Notes: generated by a model not told the origin, from the sequence alone. A stretch of 64,000 nucleotides of DNA from Psilocybe azurescens (GCA_023853785.1 JAJIRX010000920.1:327774-391773), one strand, 5' to 3'. Counted from the first letter of the stretch, positions 25,151 through 38,248 are shown. Made by a program: numbers and translations.

Positions 25151-26577
25151 ACGATCTCCACCCACGTTCGAAGACTGCGTCTTCTTTCTTTCTTTCTAGT
25201 CTTCGAGTCTTTGTCTCGTTGTCGTTTTGTTCTTGTCTCTCGGTTATCGCACAGTGATCAATATCTTCCGAAGAATCAGCGGGCCGTCCAACATGAAATG
25301 ACTATGCCTTGCTATTTCTGCTCGACCTTTCATCTCAGGTGTCATTCCGACGTGATAAAAGCACAAACAACGCGTGCTCGGCAAGATCCTTTTCCCATCT
25401 TATGCCGGCATCTCTCAGGGTACTTGTCGCTCGATACTGGGCACTTTGCAGGATCTTAATAATGTTTTTTATTTTTATTTTTAGTATCCAGTGTCCCAGT
25501 TATCATCTCCCTCGTCATTTGGACCAACGAATGAGCAAAAAGACATTGTATATGCACTTCTGAGTGGTGTCAGTTACACATCCAGCTCACTTGTTCGCCC
25601 GAGCGGTCAGAAAACCATCGGACATGTTCAATAATGACGATGCTGGTACGTCCTCCAGTCTTGTTTAACCTAGTCACTGTTGTATTCACCGCTTTCCCTA
25701 CCTCTAGCTATCAGTCTACCTCCCTTCTGCTCTAAATGTATTCTCTCATATATCCTTCTGTACACGATTTCTACCTCCAAATTTGCTATACATTGTGGTA
25801 CGTACATCTCTTAATATTTTGGTCTTACTGCTAATTAGTTGTGTCTTGTAACAGGCAGCATCCGCCTTTTTTCGACCGGTTTTGCAGGGCACTTCTGAGA
25901 GGATGCTCGTTGGTTTGGATACAGAATGCCTCTCAGCTTCAACATCGACTGCGGCTCTTTGATGGTACATAGCCAAGATTATCCTCTCTCACGCCATATT
26001 TATCTGAACTGCACTGTATGGGGTGGACGGGGACTATGGTAGAAGTCATTCGAAGAGTGATCCGTAGGTTGATGAAGACGAAAATGAAGACCTACCCCCA
26101 AGCGGTGCATGATCAGATGAAGAGAACGACAGGGAAGGGTGAGAGGAGATCATTGGACAGATGAGGGCGGAGGACAATGGACACGATGATCGTCCAAATT
26201 AAGTTAGACACGTGTCCTGTGTGATTTCCTTCACTTGTGCGCAATATGATCTCGCTTTCCTCTATTCTGATCAACAGGCATTAGCCATGCAGAGACAGGG
26301 AGAAACTGTTCATAAAGCCTTCGATGACCCCAGCGCAAAGAACCCACGAGATTCGACATCATTTGAGCCGGCACTGCATAAATGACATGGGTTCAGAAAT
26401 AGTTTACGTTCGGAACGTGATGCCTTGAATCATCTGACAAATATTGGTATACTTATACTTGGAAGGCAGTGCTGGCTAAATTCAGACACCAATATCACGG
26501 TGTTCTGTCAGTGTTGGCCTTCCCAGATACCACCACTGATACCGTGTGCTCGTCGTCGGACATTCTGCTCCCCCACA
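25151..26577 (+). promoter_or_regulatory. Upstream block U4 of N4
   Basis: From about 25240 this matches the pre-NACHT blocks of N2 and N3. Relative to them it carries about 180 bp of extra sequence around 25765-25960. It runs up to the N4 start codon. No other gene is visible. Confidence 0.4.
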
Positions 26578-29192
26578 ATGTCGATGTTCAATCGACCGAC
26601 CGACTTCTCTATCATCAACAGCACATTGCACAGTCACCAAATTCAACTTCAGAGTTCGAAAGGTACGATGTTGAATCCTACCAAATTATATACATGTCAT
26701 GCTGATGGAGGGATCGACAATAGGCGGATTCGAGCGTCTGCAGGAACACGTCGCTCATGGAGCATTTCACGATTCGGGCGAGCGCTTCGATCCACCAAAA
26801 TGTCATCACAACACAAGAGTCGCGATTATCAAAAGGATCATGGACTGGATCGGTGGACTCAACGAAGATATCCGTGAGGCTCTTGTTATGTGGCTCTATG
26901 GTGCAGCTGGCGCAGGGAAATCGGCCATTGCGCAGACCATTGCCGAGATTCTGGATGGCCAGCACATTGTCCTGGCCAGTTTCTTCTTCTCAAGAAATGA
27001 CCCAGAACGAGGAACGGCCATACCGCTCATCACCACACTAGCATATCAACTGGCGGTAAAGCTCCCCCTTGTGTTCCGAGAACGACTAGGCCAGGCATTC
27101 GAGAATGATCCCCTGATTACCACACGATCTCTTGAAGCACAATTCAAGACACTTGTCCGAGAGCCTCTCCTTGAACTTCTGCATTCGGGATTCTCAACTA
27201 ACAACCACATCGTCATCATTATCGATGGTCTTGACGAATGCGATAATCCAAAAGTTCAAGCCGGAATTGTCGATCTATCTTTCAGGCTTCTGGATAGTCG
27301 GGACTTACCTCTGAAGATCCTCATAGCCAGTCGCCCAGAGATGGATATCTCCTCATCTTTCGATAGAAAACCATTCTATACGCTGGCAAGAATTGCATTG
27401 GATGATGACTACCAATCTGCGGAGGATATTCGACATTTCCTTGCAGATAAATTTAACGAGATCAAAGCCGATCATCCCCTACGCTCTTACATCCCGATTG
27501 GCTGGCCTGCAGAAGATTCACTCAATACACTCGTACGAAAGTCCTCTGGGCAGTTTATCTATGCATCGACTGTGGTGAAATATGTTGCATCTGCACGTCA
27601 TCGACCAACACATCGCCTTGAAGTTGTTCTTGGTATAAAACTGCCAAAGGCGGGTGATAATCCGTTCGCAGAGCTGGATGCGCTGTACCGGCACATTCTA
27701 ATGGGGGTTGAAGATGTGGATCTAATATTGCAGATCATTGGCTTCGTCGTTCTTCACCCTCCAAGCTATAATTATGATTCAGTGACATTTATAGAAGCCT
27801 TCCTTTCGCTTGCTCCTGGGGATGTTCAACTTCTAATGCAGAACCTCACCTCCCTTATCTCAGTCGAAAACCATCCTGATCATCCTGATGGTGCAGTTTT
27901 AACCGTTCGCATATTACATGCATCATTGAATGATTATCTACTCGACCAGTCACGATCCAAAGATTTTTTTTCTCGATCGTGTCAAAATGCACATGCATTA
28001 TGCCGAATTATGCCTCGTTCATATGATGGAGTTTCCTGCATTGGAATCAAATTCGCCTCTCCATCCATCCATGGGTATGTTCTCTACGCTCTAATACATT
28101 AAACTTCTGTGTTCTAATTGCATAAAAAATTGACGCAGTGAATCAACACTGGCCTATCTTTACACATTTCTTCCATCACTGCCCTCTTGCTAAACCAAAT
28201 TCACAGCTCCTCCAAAATGCCCTCTGTCTAACTCTCAGTCGCTGCCATACTATCCTCGGAGTAAAAGGTCATTATGATGTAATATTTTCTAGGGAATATT
28301 TCAGCTACCTTGATTCCCTCAGCACGGTATGTGTCTTCTCTTGCAAAACAATGAAATCTGACCACCTCGCCAGATTTGGGCTGATTCGGCGGTTTCTCAA
28401 TTTTACACTGATGAAATAGTCGCAATTGAACAACTCATCAAAGCTCAGCTTGGTCCACGTCCTCAGCACTCTCACATCTGCTTCCTTTTGGCCTCGATCA
28501 TGAATCAGGATTCATATAAGTATTGGGGTTTTGGCCGCATTTCTATACTACATGTTTTGGAAAATCCAAGGCATATCGCACAGTTAGGAAACAGTCTTAG
28601 TTTCCTAATGTTTGGGCACCCTGTTCTTCGTAAACATCTTCATAACACTCTACAAGATTTGAATATCTCAAGCCAGCAACCGGCCGACACTGCCAGTGTT
28701 TACACCAGTGCTGCAATTTTTGCTCTGCGCTACATATCAACATGTGGATTCCCATACGCTGTCAACACAACTAGATTCGGCCGATCTTGTTGTTATCATC
28801 GGACTCGAATGAATAGTCCTGCGCAATCATTTTGGTACCGACGGTCCATCAATACTGTATATAAAATGCATTACACCAACTATCGCTTTCGCAAATTCGT
28901 CCAAGACATTGGAAAGGGAGTCTTCGTGGATGCGGAATTTCATCCCATGCGATGGTATCAATTCAATACGGGCGACGCTTTCCGTGCCTATTTCTGGGCC
29001 GTTCTGATGCTTCCGTCATTGCTTGCCAAATCAGGTTACTCAGAAGAGTTGATTGCCTATGCACACCAAGTTGGAATCAGGCGCAACAATAACTACCACA
29101 ACTTCAAATATTGGTCATTGGAGCAAGAACAGAGAGCTGCCCGGACTGCGGTTAAAGCATATGTTAGGAGAGCAGAGGATGGATCGGCTTAA
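26578..29192 (+). pseudogene. NACHT NTPase copy N4, one T-tract frameshift
   Basis: Exons are 26578-26662, 26724-28074, 28139-28326 and 28374-29192, with introns of 61, 64 and 47 bp. Walker A (GAAGAGKS), Walker B (VIIIDGLDECD) and ASRPE are intact. A T8 tract at 27964-27971, where N2 has T7, shifts the frame at the end of exon 2. Without correction translation runs into intron 2 and stops at 28100-28102. Every exon downstream is open and in phase if one T is ignored, including the full C-terminal block to 29192. One sequencing error or one slippage event would restore it, so N4 may be a working gene. Confidence 0.75.
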
Positions 29193-29875
29193 TCGCGCGA
29201 TATAGTTATACGTGTAGCAGAGTTGCACACTAATGATGTACTTGTTTACTAACTCGAACTGTTAGGCTCCCCATGGATTATACATCACTGGGAATTCTGA
29301 CAGCAGGATTTGAGCAACATTCATAACGTCAACTGGACAGATGGAAACTCTATGGTAATGCATGGATGAACCGTTTCCCGATCACCACCAACATCTGGAT
29401 AACTGTCTTCCTGCAGAGCGGCTTAGTGATAAACATAAAATTATGCATAGAATTATCAATGGATAGTGGAATTTGACGAACCATATATATTATAATCAAT
29501 ACCATGAATTCTACAGAGGCCGAGAGTTCTCCCAGGCTTTGCCACTATACGAGCGGAATGTAATTGACATTGTATTCCACATAGTCTGTACCCGATTTAG
29601 CACGAATAGAGACAAAGGACCAACGAACAGCTATGTGTGATGTATATTATGTTGGTCATCTCCGATAGTTCTCGACAGCTATTTATCTGCTCCTCAATTT
29701 TAATTCGTGTGCGACTGCGGCTCCTCAATAATGATCACGAATCGCTTCCATTGCTCACCTCTCGGCATGGCAATATATACAGTGCATTAGAAACATACTG
29801 GATAGGTGTTCGATGAGTGTTTGTCAGTTTATCATCTTGGTTAAAAGTTGTGGACAACGAGAATGACAACATACA
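29193..29875. other. Downstream block D4
   Basis: This is colinear with 3852-4540 after N1. The match stops at GACAACATA (29865-29873), where element A begins, so the element inserted into an existing post-NACHT block. Confidence 0.55.
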
Positions 29876-30768
29876 CACATAGGGCAGCTATATTGTAGTG
29901 AGTGACTCAGGCCATAGAACATACACATTGTATATGTGTGACTCGGTGCCATATAATTCTATAGAACACACCTATAACTAGAGGGTAGGCAGAACATACA
30001 ATATAGCAACTCAGTCGGTGCCATAGAATTCTATGGACAAGCTGAATTTCACCCAACATCAACTGTGGCCATGCATGTGGTAGGCTTGGCCCCGGTTTGG
30101 TCCTGGTTCGGCCCCGGCTAAGCTAATGCCACAGGTCAGGCAAAATCTACAATTCAAACAGCTGTAATACACAATTTTAACATGAATAGGTGGAATTAAA
30201 TGGCTGAAAATATGCATTGAAATTGTATATACAGTGTATGAAGGCTGTACAGTTTCATGAGGTCAGCCCCACATCAGCCCTGTCTCAGCCAATGTTACAG
30301 GTTGGCCATAGCTGATTATTTGAATGGCCTAAATATTAAATATTAGTAGAACTGAATGAAAGTATATGGTTGAAGACAGTCAAAAATTCAATTGAAGCTG
30401 AATATGCAGGGAATGAGAGCTCTACAGTCTCATGAGGTTGGTCTCATGTTGGCCCCAGCTCAGCCAATGTTACAGATTGTCCACAGCCAATTATTCAAAT
30501 GGCCTAAATATTGAATATTGGCAGAATTAGATGGAAGTACAAGACAGAAAAATAAAACATTTAAACTGAAAATGCAGTGAATAAGAGCTCTAAAGTTGCA
30601 TGTGGTCGGCCCCATGTCAGCCCCGGCTCAGCCAATGCTACAGGTCGGCCACAGCTTATTATTCAGTAGACCATATTATTAAATATTGACAGAATTGAAC
30701 AAAAGTATGTAGCTGAAGACAATCAAAAATTCAATTGAAACTGAATATACAGTGAATAAGAGCTCTAC
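29876..30768 (+). repeat. Element A left TIR
   Basis: This is inverted relative to 43092-43987. It contains the 16-bp palindrome CCATAGAATTCTATGG near 30031, a GC-rich GGCCCCGG.TT.GGTCC.GGTTCGGCCCCGG stretch near 30090, and the first units of a 170-bp subterminal tandem repeat. Confidence 0.7.
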
Positions 30769-31075
30769 AGTTGCATAGGGTTGGCCTCACATTGGCCCCA
30801 ACTCAGCTGATATTACAGGTTGGCCACAGCTGATTATTCAATCAGTGAAAATAGTATGTATTAACAGAAGTACATGACTGAAAAAATTCACTGAAACTGC
30901 ATATGCAAATGATGTGAGCTTTACAGTTGCATGAGGTCGGGCTTAGCTCAGACAATACTGCAGGTTGGCCACAGTCAACAATTCAGTTGCCAAAACTATG
31001 GAGTATTTATACAAATTTATAATGATAAATGGCTCAATAAATTCATTAAAACTGTATATACTGTGAACCTGACCT
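30243..31075 (+). repeat. Subterminal 170-bp tandem repeat of element A
   Basis: About five units each start around GAGCTCTACAGTTGCATG and carry the GGTCGGCC, CAGCCAATG.TACAGG and GGCCACAGC segments (anchors near 30243, 30418, 30586, 30759 and 30918). Units are about 160-175 bp and 75-85% alike by eye. Matching inverted units occupy the right end. Such arrays often hold transposase-binding sites, but that is inference. Confidence 0.6.
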
Positions 31076-33002
31076 CTGCAGTTCCACCAGATTATACACA
31101 GCCAACCAATATGTCTGCTGTAATACACAATATTTATATGCATGGATGGAATTAAACAGCTGAAATTTTTCCACATGGGACAGTGATCAAATGATGTACC
31201 ATTGTGGAGGAGATGAACAGCGCACTTGTGTACACGACGCTAAGTCCCAATATGCACGGCCTGACAACAACCCCACTTTTCACACAATAAACATTCAATG
31301 CAGCACAACATGGCTCACCAAATCTTGGACACTCAACAATGCTCATATACGCACCTAGACCCACAAATACATGCAGAAAGGATCACCACTGAAGACCAGG
31401 AGCGGTGGACAGGGCCTCAGCGAGTCGTATTTCCAATGTTTTCATATTTCTTTGAATCTTCTCTCCTTATTTCATTCTTTGTTATATTCACACCCTTTTT
31501 CCTTATCTATATATATGTTGGACAGCACACAAGGACAACTGCCATCATGATGATCCCCTGCTGGAGTTGTGATGCCATGACAAAGTTGAGGGGCTACAAT
31601 GGGGATGCCCTGGGGACAGGCAGAGCCATGCACACGCAATCACACTTTGGTAAGCCATTGGCATGCTGTGGTCTATCCTTTAACCACTCATCCATTTATT
31701 TTATTTCAAAACAGACACTCATATATACAATTTCCATTGCTTGTCAAACAACTTATTTCATTTCATCATTCAAAACAGTCACTCCTATGTACATATTTCA
31801 TTATTCAAGATAAGCTGTGGTAACCAGAGGTGCAAGAGCAGGCGCTCTCCATGTTCATATATAGATGTTGTAAAACTGGTAATCGGTATCGAACCTCCCT
31901 GGATTTTGATCTACAAATGAGCAACTGAGCCGAGCCCAAGTGTTCTTGAACATTGAGCTGTGCAAGTGATAAAGAACAATCTACCAATATTTTATCTACA
32001 CAAATCTCACCTTTTTCAACTTGTATCACACAGCCTGAAAGAGACTCACTGAAAAGCCAATTATCTAGTGCTTGTCACAGTGTCAAGTGAGGGCCTAAAA
32101 TTCTCATGTGAGGTACAGTGTCAAGTGGGCCCATCCCTGATACATTAAACACTGGCCCTGTGGGGAAACTTTTTGATTTTGGCAGCCAGTTTGCAGAAAA
32201 TTTGGCACTGGCTACCACCATTCTAATGACCATTCCATTGGATATTTTCATCCCTATTTTGATACTTCTACTATGGTTGGTTTACTAATCTAGATTCAAT
32301 TGTAGGAAATTTTGGGGGAAGAAATAGAGCCAGAGGTCCACTCCAATTTATCCAGTTTCCTGGCTTCATGGACTCTGCAATTAAGCATTGAAGTACAGAA
32401 TGGCCTCCGCTTTTGCAGAATTTTAAATTACATTCAATACATATTTTATATACAGCTCCATTCTTCCAAGAATAAATGTTCATTCAAAAATGCAGTAAAT
32501 AGGTAGTAAAATAGGTAAGGAATTCATCTAGTTTCCTAGTTGTATGGCCACTGTCACAAGCCATTGAATCACTGTATGGCCTCTGCTTCTGCAGACTTTT
32601 CAATTTCATTTAAAACTTATATCATATGCAACTTCATTGTGTCACAAGTGAATGTGCATGTTAAAAATACAGTGTACAAGTTACAAAATAAATACACACT
32701 CTATGCAGTTTCTTAGATGTATAGACTCCACCATTGTGTACTTTGCAGTGCCCCCATTTTCCGTTGGACTCCACAAAATTCCAGTACCAGTCCAGTCAGA
32801 GTCCAGCCAAATTCCGGTCAAAGTCTGGTCAAGTCACTTCAAGACAGAAAACAGGTGGACTGGCTGGACTGTCCAGTCCATTGGACTTCAATGGACTTCC
32901 ACCGGACTCTCAGCATTTAATTAGACCAGATCCAAGAGTGCTCTGTCCAGTGGAGTCCAGTGGATATCCAGTGGATGTCCAATGGAGTCCACTGGACATC
33001 CA
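31076..33002. other. Element A interior, left part
   Basis: This is AT-rich with no recognisable gene. A 171-residue frame at 31298-31813 has no domain I know and unremarkable composition. From about 32760 the sequence becomes rich in TCCAGTGGA/TCCACTGGA-type words, which also occur elsewhere in elements A and C. Confidence 0.4.
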
Positions 33003-33253
33003 CATCAGGAAAAAGGGATTTGCCCTGAGAATGTCTTAGGTAATTACAACCTTTATAAAGCACATTTATCACTCTAGGCTGCTTTGGGACATCTTTGTGG
33101 TCTTTGGAAATAGTCTGATTCCTCAGAGCTTTCAGCAGTCTTTGCAAGACCTCAAATTTCTCTGAAGCTCTCTATGAGTCTTCTAAAATTCTAAATTACC
33201 ACAAAACATTCTTGAAATTTCTGAGCATAGCATTATTAAATCTTAGATAAGTA

Positions 33254-33588
33254 TAGGGAATAGCACAGGTAACATGCGGGAATCTCGCGCTATACCCGTA
33301 CCCGTACCCTTGGCGAGCCCTACCCGCAATCAGGCGGGTTTACCTGTCAAAACGCGCCCAAAAACAACCTGAATGGTTGAGAAATGAGGGAGATAGATCA
33401 GAAATAGTGAATTTCATGGCTTCCTTTCTATCTCACTCAATTCTCAACCGTTTGGGACGTTCTAGAGCTTGTTTGAAATCTCACGTGTACAAAAATCGTT
33501 ACCCGTACCCGTACCCGTACCCGTACCCGTACCCGTGTGTACCGTTACCCATAACCTGCATGGGCTCAAAAATGTGTGCCATTCCTTA
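33254..33588. mobile_element. hAT-like MITE in copy 1
   Basis: The ends are TAGGGAATAGCACA and TGTGCCATTCCTTA, flanked by a perfect 8-bp direct repeat GATAAGTA (33246-33253 and 33589-33596). TAGGG-type ends and 8-bp duplications are typical of hAT elements. The same insertion, at the same site, is in copy 2 (49100-49962), so it predates the duplication. Confidence 0.75.
33501..33536. repeat. CCCGTA hexanucleotide microsatellite
   Basis: Six or so perfect CCCGTA units lie inside the hAT-like MITE, with further CCCGTA units near 33295-33310. Copy 2 has only two to three units at this place, so the tract is length-variable. Confidence 0.8.
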
Positions 33589-33741
33589 GATAAGTACATA
33601 GCTAATTTAATAAACTACATCTACAACACAATATTTAAAAGATAATGGAATAAGACAGGGGCACAGGGCCTGGTGATTGCAGGAAAATAGTAGCTGCATG
33701 GTAAGAAAAGATATGCAAAAGGCAAATTCAATTTGAACCTA

Positions 33742-34055
33742 GACAACGGCACAGGTTCAGGTATTCTGTACGGGTTGATAGCCGGAAATAGCGCGGATAC
33801 AATTGCAGATAAAAAAATTCTGTTTGTCCCCTTCAAAACGAGCCCAAAACGTAATTTTTGAACCAAAACTGAGTAAGTTACAGCCAATTTTGTGCAATGT
33901 ATTAAAATAGGCCATATCTCAGTCATTTCTGGCCCGATTTGGCTATTTTTGAACTCTTTTTGATTGGTAAACATGCACAAATTGTGGGTATGGTATTACA
34001 CGGGCTGGATACGCACAATAGAGCCGATATGCACAGGAATACACAGGCTGTTGCC
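33742..34055. mobile_element. Older MITE related to 38249-38568
   Basis: About 314 bp from GACAACGGCACAGG to GGCTGTTGCCC. It is a diverged relative of the MITE at 38249-38568, with shared words such as CGGGTTGATAGCCGG, CATATCTCAGTCATTTCT and CGATATGCACAGGAATAC in order. The flanking duplication is no longer clear. Confidence 0.55.
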
Positions 34056-34942
34056 CTTGAAAGCAAATAAATAATGTAAATCACATGACATTCTCCATTT
34101 GTGCTTTTGTTTACTTACGCCATTCCTGGTGAAGTGAACTCCTTTCAACATTCCACCACCCACTACATTCTCACATCCTTGTTTAGAGCTTGGATAACTG
34201 AAAGATATGTACTGCCACATTCTTCTCACCAAGCACTGTTGCTATAACTCACCCTGCCTTTAGTACAACTTATTATGAGTCCTATTACATAGTAATAGAC
34301 TCGTTCTTTTAACCAGGGACCCCTGCTGTTGTCACAAAATCTATCTTCGATAACATGATTTATTTTATAACGTGATGTGACCTTGTAACATTAAGCACAT
34401 GTTACTCAAAAAGTGGCATTTTCAGCTGCTTACTTCTGACCGACTGATATGATACGATAACGATAAATAATAATATATTAATTTTTTTGCGGCATGTGTT
34501 ATAATCGCTGATTGGCTGATGTTGACAAATTGATTGATTGGGAAATCAAAAGGGGATAGAAGGCCCAAAAGTATTTCCTCTTTAGTTAATGTTTTCATGT
34601 GATATTTATATTTAAATCCGGTCATATTTGGCCGCTTGGTTATTTCTGCTTCTATTGGCAGCACGAGGATATAGCCTTAGGCTCAAACATTTTTCTTTTA
34701 TGGATTGTATTGCACATGGTGATTGTAGTCGCTCGGTTGACTCCGAATATTTTTTTGCAGCGTGGGGCTATACAGACACATGAGGGAAATCTGTTTCTTT
34801 CTTTCTCTTTCCTTCCCCATGATTGTTGTCTCCCCATTGCCTTTTGGGATATGTCTGCTTATTTTCCTGCATGTCTTTCTACAGTTTTATACTCTTGTTG
34901 GTGTTGATATGCAGTCCTACATAGTGTATATCCTTACTCAGC

Positions 34943-35193
34943 ATTACAAAAGTGACTGAGCACTGCATGATATACATATTAAAACTCTTTATTGACATGT
35001 TTGTTCACTCACAATTTTGAGTGAACAAGGAAATGTAGAACTTCAAAAATTATAGATAATAAAGAATATATATACATGAGTGCTTCAGCAAATTTAGAAA
35101 GGTATATAACCATCCTTTGTTTTTAAAATAGCCTTAACATGAATATCCATTGTGAATATAAAATCACATGGTGCTCAGTCACTTTTGTAATGC
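34943..35193. mobile_element. 251-bp MITE with perfect TIRs
   Basis: The ends are CATTACAAAAGTGACTGAGC and its exact inverted copy near 35173-35192. The interior is AT-rich and non-coding. It is probably a non-autonomous DNA transposon; the superfamily is not clear from the flanks. Confidence 0.65.
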
Positions 35194-36271
35194 CAAGTAG
35201 CTGTTTGATCTGACTACAGTTTAGCAGTGTTTTTGGTGCAACATATTATTAGTCTTTTGTGTTATCTGTTAATAATTTCATATAGTCCTTACATATATAA
35301 CTGGCTTCTGTGTATATTGATAGTATTATTTACTGCTACTGTCTACCAAAAAAATAGTATTTGTAAGTCTCATTTCAAGTCTATAGTTGTTATGACTTAT
35401 ATATAATGATTGGTGTATTGGTCCATGAATACATGCTTTAAGATGTATCTGAACACTTAGATAAGATTGAATTTATCCTAAGTAAGATATCTAGTAGCAT
35501 AATGGGTATCTCTAGACCTATGAAATAGATTGAGTAGTAAAAATAAAGGTGGTCCTTCAGAGGGTGATTCAGCTGTAAATGTAATGTTTTGTGCAATTCA
35601 GAAGCTTGAGACTTTAATGAGTTCAAGTTTAATGAATATCTTGTGAGAGTTCATACAAAGAATGGGTAGTAAAATGAGTTAAGATTCTTCTGGCCTCATT
35701 TGAACTCTCTTAAATACAGGAAAGTATTTCTACAACTGTCAAGCATATTCTGTAAAATTCTACACTACTAGTTTGTTATCTGGCCAAGGACTGATGCTTG
35801 TTTTATTCTAAGTGGACTCTGCAATGCTCAGTTATTGGAGATGCTTAAACAGGCATTGCTTCCTTCTGCAATCTTGCTATTCATATTTAAAGAGGAAATC
35901 ACAAGTAGTTTCAAGAAAAAGAAAGTGTCCACTATCTAGATGGATTAATTAACTACCTAAATGTGTATTGTACAGCCAATTTGGTCAGTTCTTTAAGAGA
36001 AGAGAATGAAACAGTCTTGGGCTGGAATTTTGGAATGAGGGCAAAGGGATCTACAGAATGCAAATATACTATAACAATAGTGCTATATGCACATTGAATT
36101 ATATGTAGTGCTACATGTCAAATATGTAATGTTGATTGTAATAGTTGACATGTGTTACCTATATGGGCACTGTTCAGCTGCTGATGAACATGTGTTCCAT
36201 GCTGTGGTACATGTTCTTCTCTTCATCAAATACTCTCTTTCTTTTGATGATGATGATCTTCTGCATTGTCT

Positions 36272-36860
36272 TCAGTGAGTCTGCTTCATGTTTCTGATTG
36301 GATTTATTTTGATATCATCATATAGCAATACAATTTGTTTCAATGTGAGGCTATAGAAGTTGCCTACCTTCTCTTCTATCAATGTCAATGTCTTCAGCAC
36401 AATGTTTATTGATGCGGTATTGTCCTTGTTCACATATGCTACAAAGGACATAGTGACCCATACTATGTCTCCAGTCTTAAATGCCACTGGTTTGACATGT
36501 TTTATGCTGTTATGTGGTGAGTATCTTTTTATCATCTTTGGTTTTCTTGTTACATGCCATGAATGCAGTTGCTTGACAAACACTGTGTGGTAGTTGTCAT
36601 CCTGTCAACAATGTCTTCAGCTAGTGGATAATGTTTTGTTAATATAATAGCACAAACTTACATTGAATTCTGACATTGCAGTTGATTCTTTCACATTGTG
36701 CTGTGCATCTGTGTGCACCTGCTCCAATGTGGCCTTGGCCTCTATCAAGTCATAGCTGGGGTCCATGGACTGGTTGTTGTCTTGATGTTTGTATTGTTTG
36801 TGGTTCTGTCATGTATATGTTACTATATTATATGACACCTTTGTTTTTCTTTTTTTAACC
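36272..36860 (-). pseudogene. Fragment of a fungal family gene (KTGDIVWVT motif)
   Basis: On the minus strand one segment (about 36690-36790) encodes SMDPSYDLIEAKATLEQVH and ends at a GTAAGT donor. After about 95 bp, a second segment (36272-36583) encodes KMIKRYSPHNSIKHVKPVAF, then KTGDIVWVTMSFVAYV and ASINIVLKTLTLIEEKV. This order resembles repeat-associated hypothetical proteins I know from agaricomycetes, in which a P.AFK.GDIVE motif precedes an L..L.LLD motif. The fragment lacks a start and both ends. I cannot give a function. Confidence 0.4.
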
Positions 36861-38136
36861 TCTTCCTTACTGTGAACAATGAAACTTGGTGTATTCAAAC
36901 TTGATATTATGTCCTCAGTATTTGACTATATTTTTTATATTCTGTAGTATCTTATACCTGTTTTGTATCCCTTTTTTTCTGTTCTTTGGACTTTGATATA
37001 TTGTTCACTCTAATAATTGAATAGACATTTTGGCAGGTAGACTATTTCTTTTGTAATGTTTGGTTGTGCCTAACAAGAATATTTGTTAGTGTTTCAGCAT
37101 ATTTTGAAATATGTATAGTCCTATTGCTGTGATCTGTAACTTTAATGTGTTATATCTCTACTAATGATACCATTTGCCAAGAACAATTACAATCAATAAC
37201 CAGTCTGTTTCTTTTCTAAGTCAAGGACTGCTATAGTGATGGAGCCAAAAATACAGAAAGAGACAGCAATGGTGTCAGCAGAAAATGTGGTGTGTATGAG
37301 GATGCATTGGCTGCCTGTCAGTGTGGTAGGAATATATTGAAAAACTCTACTAACCTGAAGTTCAAAATGTTTTAAAATTCTCCAGATATTGCAATAAAGA
37401 AGCAGCCAATGCTACAAAAACTGAGCCAATGTTTAATAGAACTCTTATCTTTAGTCTGAGAATTCTCTTGCTCAGTAGAACACATGAAAGTGTATAGAGC
37501 TGTTTGAAATTGAAGCAAGTAGTATTGTAACAAAGAGTTATTGGTGGAGAAAAGAAGAAATAACTTAAACCTGCTCAAGAATTCAATTCTTTTTATTCAC
37601 AATGGTAGTTCATGAGCCCATTTGATAAGCTTTGCATACACTCTGAATTGTGTTCTCTGTGTGATTCAGAGTTCAACTCTTTCACTTGCATGCATCAATT
37701 ACTTATGTACATCACTTTTGCTAATTCCTCTCTAACTCATTCCCCACTTACAAATTTTTCCCTTTTGTTAAGATGTATAGTTCATAAAATATATACCACC
37801 AAACTAATCACATTCTTTGGACACACCTATGACTGTCTGCTGTTCAACTCCTCATTTGACCATTCGACTTATTCCCTTTTAGGTAAGTTTGATGTCCTGT
37901 TTGGATCTAAGGCTGACAGAGGTGGATTCAACAATTCAGTACCATTGATAATATAAAAATAACAATTATATAATATATTTTTCTTTAGGTTCTGGTACAA
38001 ATACTATAATTGCCAATGCCGAGACTCAAAGAATACAGTGTAAAAATAAAAAGGACTCGTAATGCTGGGCAAAGCCTCGGCCCACAATACAAGTACAAGA
38101 TGGGATGCGTTTTGGTTGTGACAGTATTTCCTAAGG

Positions 38137-38182
38137 GATGTGACCAAATCTACGAGACGCATCTCGTAGATTTGGTCACATC
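38137..38182. repeat. Perfect 21-bp hairpin
   Basis: Two 21-base arms, GATGTGACC...ACGAGA and its exact complement, are separated by CGCA. In copy 2 the same hairpin (48328-48373) has two mismatches in one arm. It may be a remnant of a small palindromic element. Confidence 0.8.
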
Positions 38183-38248
38183 ATTTTTCATATCAGTTTT
38201 GGGAAATTTTCCCATGCATCATGTGAAAGGTTGAACTTCTGTGATTTG

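Larger units (their letters stand above)
34273..38093. mobile_element. 3.8-kb insertion in copy 1
   Basis: The surrounding sequence (TAGTACAACTTA then TACAAGATGGG) is continuous in copy 2 near 48414-48440, so these 3.8 kb are extra in copy 1. The left edge TTATGAGTCCT has an imperfect inverted match (ATTACGAGTCCT) 30-45 bp inside the right edge. It contains a MITE (34943-35193) and a decayed gene fragment (36272-36860). I see no transposase and no target duplication, so its class is open. Confidence 0.55.

Noticed and set aside
31298..31813. 171-residue frame in element A as its transposase
   Set aside because: There is no catalytic or DNA-binding motif and the composition looks random for AT-rich DNA.
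33501..33536. Telomere-like CCCGTA repeat
   Set aside because: Fungal telomeres are usually TTAGGG-type; this is a short variable microsatellite inside a MITE.
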